Positions 4,666 to 6,192 of a stretch of 6,192 bases of DNA are shown in pieces. The stretch is from Chloroflexota bacterium. GTDB taxonomy: Bacteria > Chloroflexota > Dormibacteria > Dormibacterales > Dormibacteraceae. The translations under genes and the position numbers were made by a program. Position 1 is the first letter of the stretch; each line of letters begins with the position of its first letter. The stretch is from positions 1 to 6,192 of the forward strand of contig VBGV01000113.1 in assembly GCA_005880755.1 (NCBI GenBank), given 5' to 3'. The notes beneath the pieces were generated by a model that was given only the letters and a program-made list of their open reading frames with translations, searched no databases and was not told the origin of the DNA.

Positions 4666-4735
4666 CGACCAAGTGAGCCCGAATGGCGCTATCGATGTCC
4701 CGGGATGCGACCAACTGAGCCCGAATGGCGCTACC
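4666..4735 (+). repeat. Tandem 42-bp-period motif pair, right copy (B)
   Basis: Two 28-base units, 4666-4693 and 4708-4735, differ at only two positions. Each contains CGACCAA, then TGAGCCCGAATGGCG (4674-4688 and 4716-4730) and CTA. GGGATGC (4702-4708) precedes the second unit as in the left copy. The pair ends 64 bases before the kinase start, so it could also act as an upstream regulatory array. No inverted copy is seen anywhere in the window. Confidence 0.85.
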
Positions 4736-4783
4736 TCGGAGTGGTGGTGGGATGGTGTCCGATCTGCTCGGCCCTCCGACCGC

Positions 4784-4789
4784 TACAGT
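4784..4789 (+). promoter_or_regulatory. Possible -10 element of the kinase gene
   Basis: TACAGT lies ten bases before the kinase ATG and there is no Shine-Dalgarno sequence in between, so a leaderless or near-leaderless transcript is possible, as for the antitoxin gene. No -35 match supports it. Confidence 0.3.
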
Positions 4790-4799
4790 CCACTAAGCC

Positions 4800-5672
4800 A
4801 TGCTGGCCGGAATCGACCTAGGCGGGACCCAGGTGCGCGTCGCGCTGGCGCGCTCCGACGGCAGGCTGGTCGCCAGCATCAAAACCAAGACCTCCCTCCT
4901 GGGCACGCCGCAGGGCTTGGTCGATTGGGCCTCGTCGGAGATCGACCGGCACCGCGGCCGCGAGAAGGTCCGCAGCATCACGATCGCCGCCCCCGGACCG
5001 ATCGACGTCAAGCGCGGCGTCCTTGTCAACCCGCCCAACCTGCCCTGGCAAAACGTGCCCCTCGCGGCGATGCTGGGCCGCGCCACGGGCGCCAAGGTCC
5101 AGCTGGCCAACGACGCCGACATGGCGGGTCTGGGCGAGTTCCACCACGGCGCCGGTCGTGGCACGCGAAACATGGTCTACATCACATGGTCGACCGGCGT
5201 GGGTGGCGGGCTGATCATCGACGGCAAGCTGCACCGTGGCGGGCACGGGACCGCGGGCGAGGTCGGCCACATGATCATCGACCCCAACGGACCCCTGGAC
5301 AACTGCGGCCAGCGCGGCTGCCTCGAGGCATTCGTGAGCGGCACGGCCCTTGCTCGCGAGACGGGCCATCCCGCGGCCGAGCTTTTCGCCGAGGCCGCTC
5401 GTGGCGACCGTCACGCCCGGATGGTCGTGGAGCGGGCCGCGCGTTACATGGGCATCGCGTTGATCAGCCTCACCAACGTGATCGATCCTGAGATGTTCGT
5501 GATCGGCGGCGGCGTCTCTCGCTCGTGGGCGCTCGTCCAGCCGACGATGCTCGAGACCCTGCGCTCCTCGCCCTTCATCAAGCCCGCCCGCCGGCCCCGC
5601 CTGCGCCGTGCCCGACTGGGAGATCGCGCAGGGCAGGTGGGAGCCGTGGAATGGGCTCGGATCAACCAGTAG
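4800..5672 (+). CDS. ROK-family sugar kinase (glucokinase-like)
   Basis: This 290-residue cytosolic kinase is expected to phosphorylate a hexose, most simply glucose, with ATP. Motifs run in family order: phosphate-binding GIDLGGTQVRVAL (4-16), AAPGPID (63-69), catalytic NDAD with Asp105 in LANDADMAGLGE (102-113), STGVGGGLIIDGKLHRGGHG (131-150), GEVGHMIIDP (153-162, sugar-binding Glu154 and zinc-site His157), CGQRGCLEAF (169-178) and IGGGVS (235-240). In the usual Cys-x-Cys-Gly-x-x-Gly-Cys zinc knuckle the first Cys is Asp167; Cys169 and Cys174 remain. Zinc could still bind through Asp. Length is slightly short for the family (about 300-320). The first residues MLAGIDLGGT fit the start. The next gene overlaps its end by 22 bases, so the two are probably co-transcribed. 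Substrate is not certain: glucose, mannose, N-acetyl sugars or fructose are all possible in this family. Confidence 0.92.
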   Translation: MLAGIDLGGTQVRVALARSDGRLVASIKTKTSLLGTPQGLVDWASSEIDRHRGREKVRSITIAAPGPIDVKRGVLVNPPNLPWQNVPLAAMLGRATGAKVQLANDADMAGLGEFHHGAGRGTRNMVYITWSTGVGGGLIIDGKLHRGGHGTAGEVGHMIIDPNGPLDNCGQRGCLEAFVSGTALARETGHPAAELFAEAARGDRHARMVVERAARYMGIALISLTNVIDPEMFVIGGGVSRSWALVQPTMLETLRSSPFIKPARRPRLRRARLGDRAGQVGAVEWARINQ

Positions 5673-6192
5673 CGGACGTCAACGACCAGGAGCTGCTGCG
5701 CCTGCTGAAGCAGGCGGCGTCCGACCTCCGGGTCAAGGCATGGATCGTCGGCGGATACGTCCGCGACGTGCTCCTCGAGCGCCCGCATCCCAACCCCGAC
5801 GTGGTGGTCGAGGGCGGTGACGGGCTCGCGCTCGCCCGTCGCTTCGCCGAGGTTGCCGGCGCGCCGCCGCCGGTGACGTTCGAGCGCTACGGCACGGCGC
5901 AGGTGACGCTGCCCGGCCACCTGGTCGAGTTCGTCACCGCGCGCGCAGAGTCGTACGCGCCCGACTCGCGCAAGCCGGACGTGCGCCCCGCCACCCTCGA
6001 AGAGGACCTTCGACGCCGCGACTTCACGATCAACACCCTGCTGATGGACCTTGAGGGCGGGATCCACGACCGGCTCGGCGGGCGGCGCGACCTGGAGGCC
6101 GGGACCCTGCGCACGCCGGCTGATCCCATACGCACGTTTGCCGACGATCCCCTGCGCATGCTGCGAGGCATTCGCTTCGCCGCCGAGCTCGG
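5651..6192 (+). CDS. cca: Class II tRNA nucleotidyltransferase / poly(A) polymerase family, N-terminal part
   Basis: The first 180 codons of a gene that runs past the window end are visible. Family members add CCA (or C/A, or poly(A)) to RNA 3' ends. Seen in order are VGGYVRDVLLERP (33-45), the metal site NPDVVVEGGDG (48-58), VEFVTARAESY (92-102), RRRDFTINTLL (121-131), LGGRRDLEAGTLRT (142-155) and FADDPLRMLRGIRFAAEL (163-180), matching the head and neck domains of bacterial CCA enzymes. Where the family carries Asp-x-Asp, this protein has Asn48-Pro49-Asp50, so the first metal-binding Asp is lost. GGGAG (5639-5643) lies seven bases before the ATG and supports this start, which overlaps the kinase gene by 22 bases. 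It may be a true CCA enzyme with a variant site, a partial-activity paralogue (C- or A-adding), or an inactive homologue; the symbol denotes family only. Confidence 0.88.
   Translation, partial: MGSDQPVADVNDQELLRLLKQAASDLRVKAWIVGGYVRDVLLERPHPNPDVVVEGGDGLALARRFAEVAGAPPPVTFERYGTAQVTLPGHLVEFVTARAESYAPDSRKPDVRPATLEEDLRRRDFTINTLLMDLEGGIHDRLGGRRDLEAGTLRTPADPIRTFADDPLRMLRGIRFAAEL

Larger units (their letters stand above)
736..4735. other. Candidate inserted segment bounded by direct 42-bp repeat pairs
   Basis: The segment between the two repeat pairs holds only - strand genes (SnoaL-like protein, toxin-antitoxin operon with a third gene, lipoprotein) and three tRNA-like remnants. The flanking genes (metF, ROK kinase, cca) are all on + and look like chromosomal core. 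Base composition in the middle is visibly less GC-rich. The 12-base string TCGCCTCCTAGA, which contains the metF stop codon (702-713), also occurs at 4633-4644 at nearly the same distance (42 versus 41 bases) from its repeat pair, hinting that the flanking duplication is longer than the motifs alone. No recombinase is encoded, so insertion is inferred from layout, not proven. Confidence 0.4.
4434..4799. other. 366-base divergent intergenic region
   Basis: This region lies between the - strand lipoprotein gene and the + strand kinase gene. It holds a long imperfect inverted repeat next to the lipoprotein start, a tRNA-Ile-like 3' half, the right 42-bp repeat pair and a -10-like hexamer before the kinase. 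No protein gene is supported in it. Confidence 0.7.

Noticed and set aside
736..4735. 42-bp repeats as a CRISPR array
   Set aside because: There are only two units per site, the spacer is about 14 bases, and there are no cas genes.
4655..5491. Long + strand frame (278 codons) overlapping the kinase gene
   Set aside because: It is very rich in Arg, Gly and Pro, shows no family motif, and runs through the repeat pair and in a shifted frame of the clearly identified ROK kinase.

Overview
The window is 6,192 bases of high-GC bacterial DNA. Two GC-rich, core-looking ends on the + strand flank a visibly less GC-rich middle, roughly 740-4735, in which every supported gene is on the - strand. The gene set, the Pro/Thr-rich lipoprotein linker, the ROK kinase and the apparent use of start codons without ribosome-binding sites suggest a Chloroflexota-, Dormibacterota- or actinobacteria-like organism, perhaps an environmental genome. 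This is an inference from style; there is no rRNA or marker gene to settle it.

Left end (2-712, +): the C-terminal part of a 5,10-methylenetetrahydrofolate reductase (metF). Right end (4800-6192, +): a complete ROK-family sugar kinase overlapping the start of a class II tRNA nucleotidyltransferase/poly(A) polymerase gene (cca-like) that runs off the window. In the latter, the first of the two catalytic aspartates reads as Asn.

Middle (- strand, transcribed right to left): (i) a secreted lipoprotein with a probable beta-propeller (3210-4433); (ii) a tightly overlapped three-gene operon consisting of a Phd/YefM antitoxin with a GTG start, apparently leaderless under a palindromic operator, a RelE/ParE toxin with a TTG start, and a pRiA4b ORF-3-family protein joined to the toxin by an ATGA overlap; (iii) a small SnoaL-like/polyketide-cyclase-fold protein (900-1286). 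The gap between (ii) and (iii) holds two strong palindromes, one of which folds as a compensated RNA hairpin on the - strand.

Two features suggest how the middle came to be there. A pair of tandem motifs with 42-bp period (core TGAGCCCGAATGGCG) lies just after metF, and the same pair recurs in the same orientation, 3,930 bp away, just before the kinase. The insert therefore sits between two direct copies. In addition, three degenerate 3' halves of tRNAs (Leu-CAG-like, CAU-anticodon-like and Ile-GAU-like), all on the - strand, lie around the lipoprotein gene. They look like integration scars or the remains of a tRNA array. No integrase or transposase gene is present, so the mobile-element reading is inference. 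The most novel-looking candidates are the three-gene toxin-antitoxin/pRiA4b operon and the paired 42-bp repeats.
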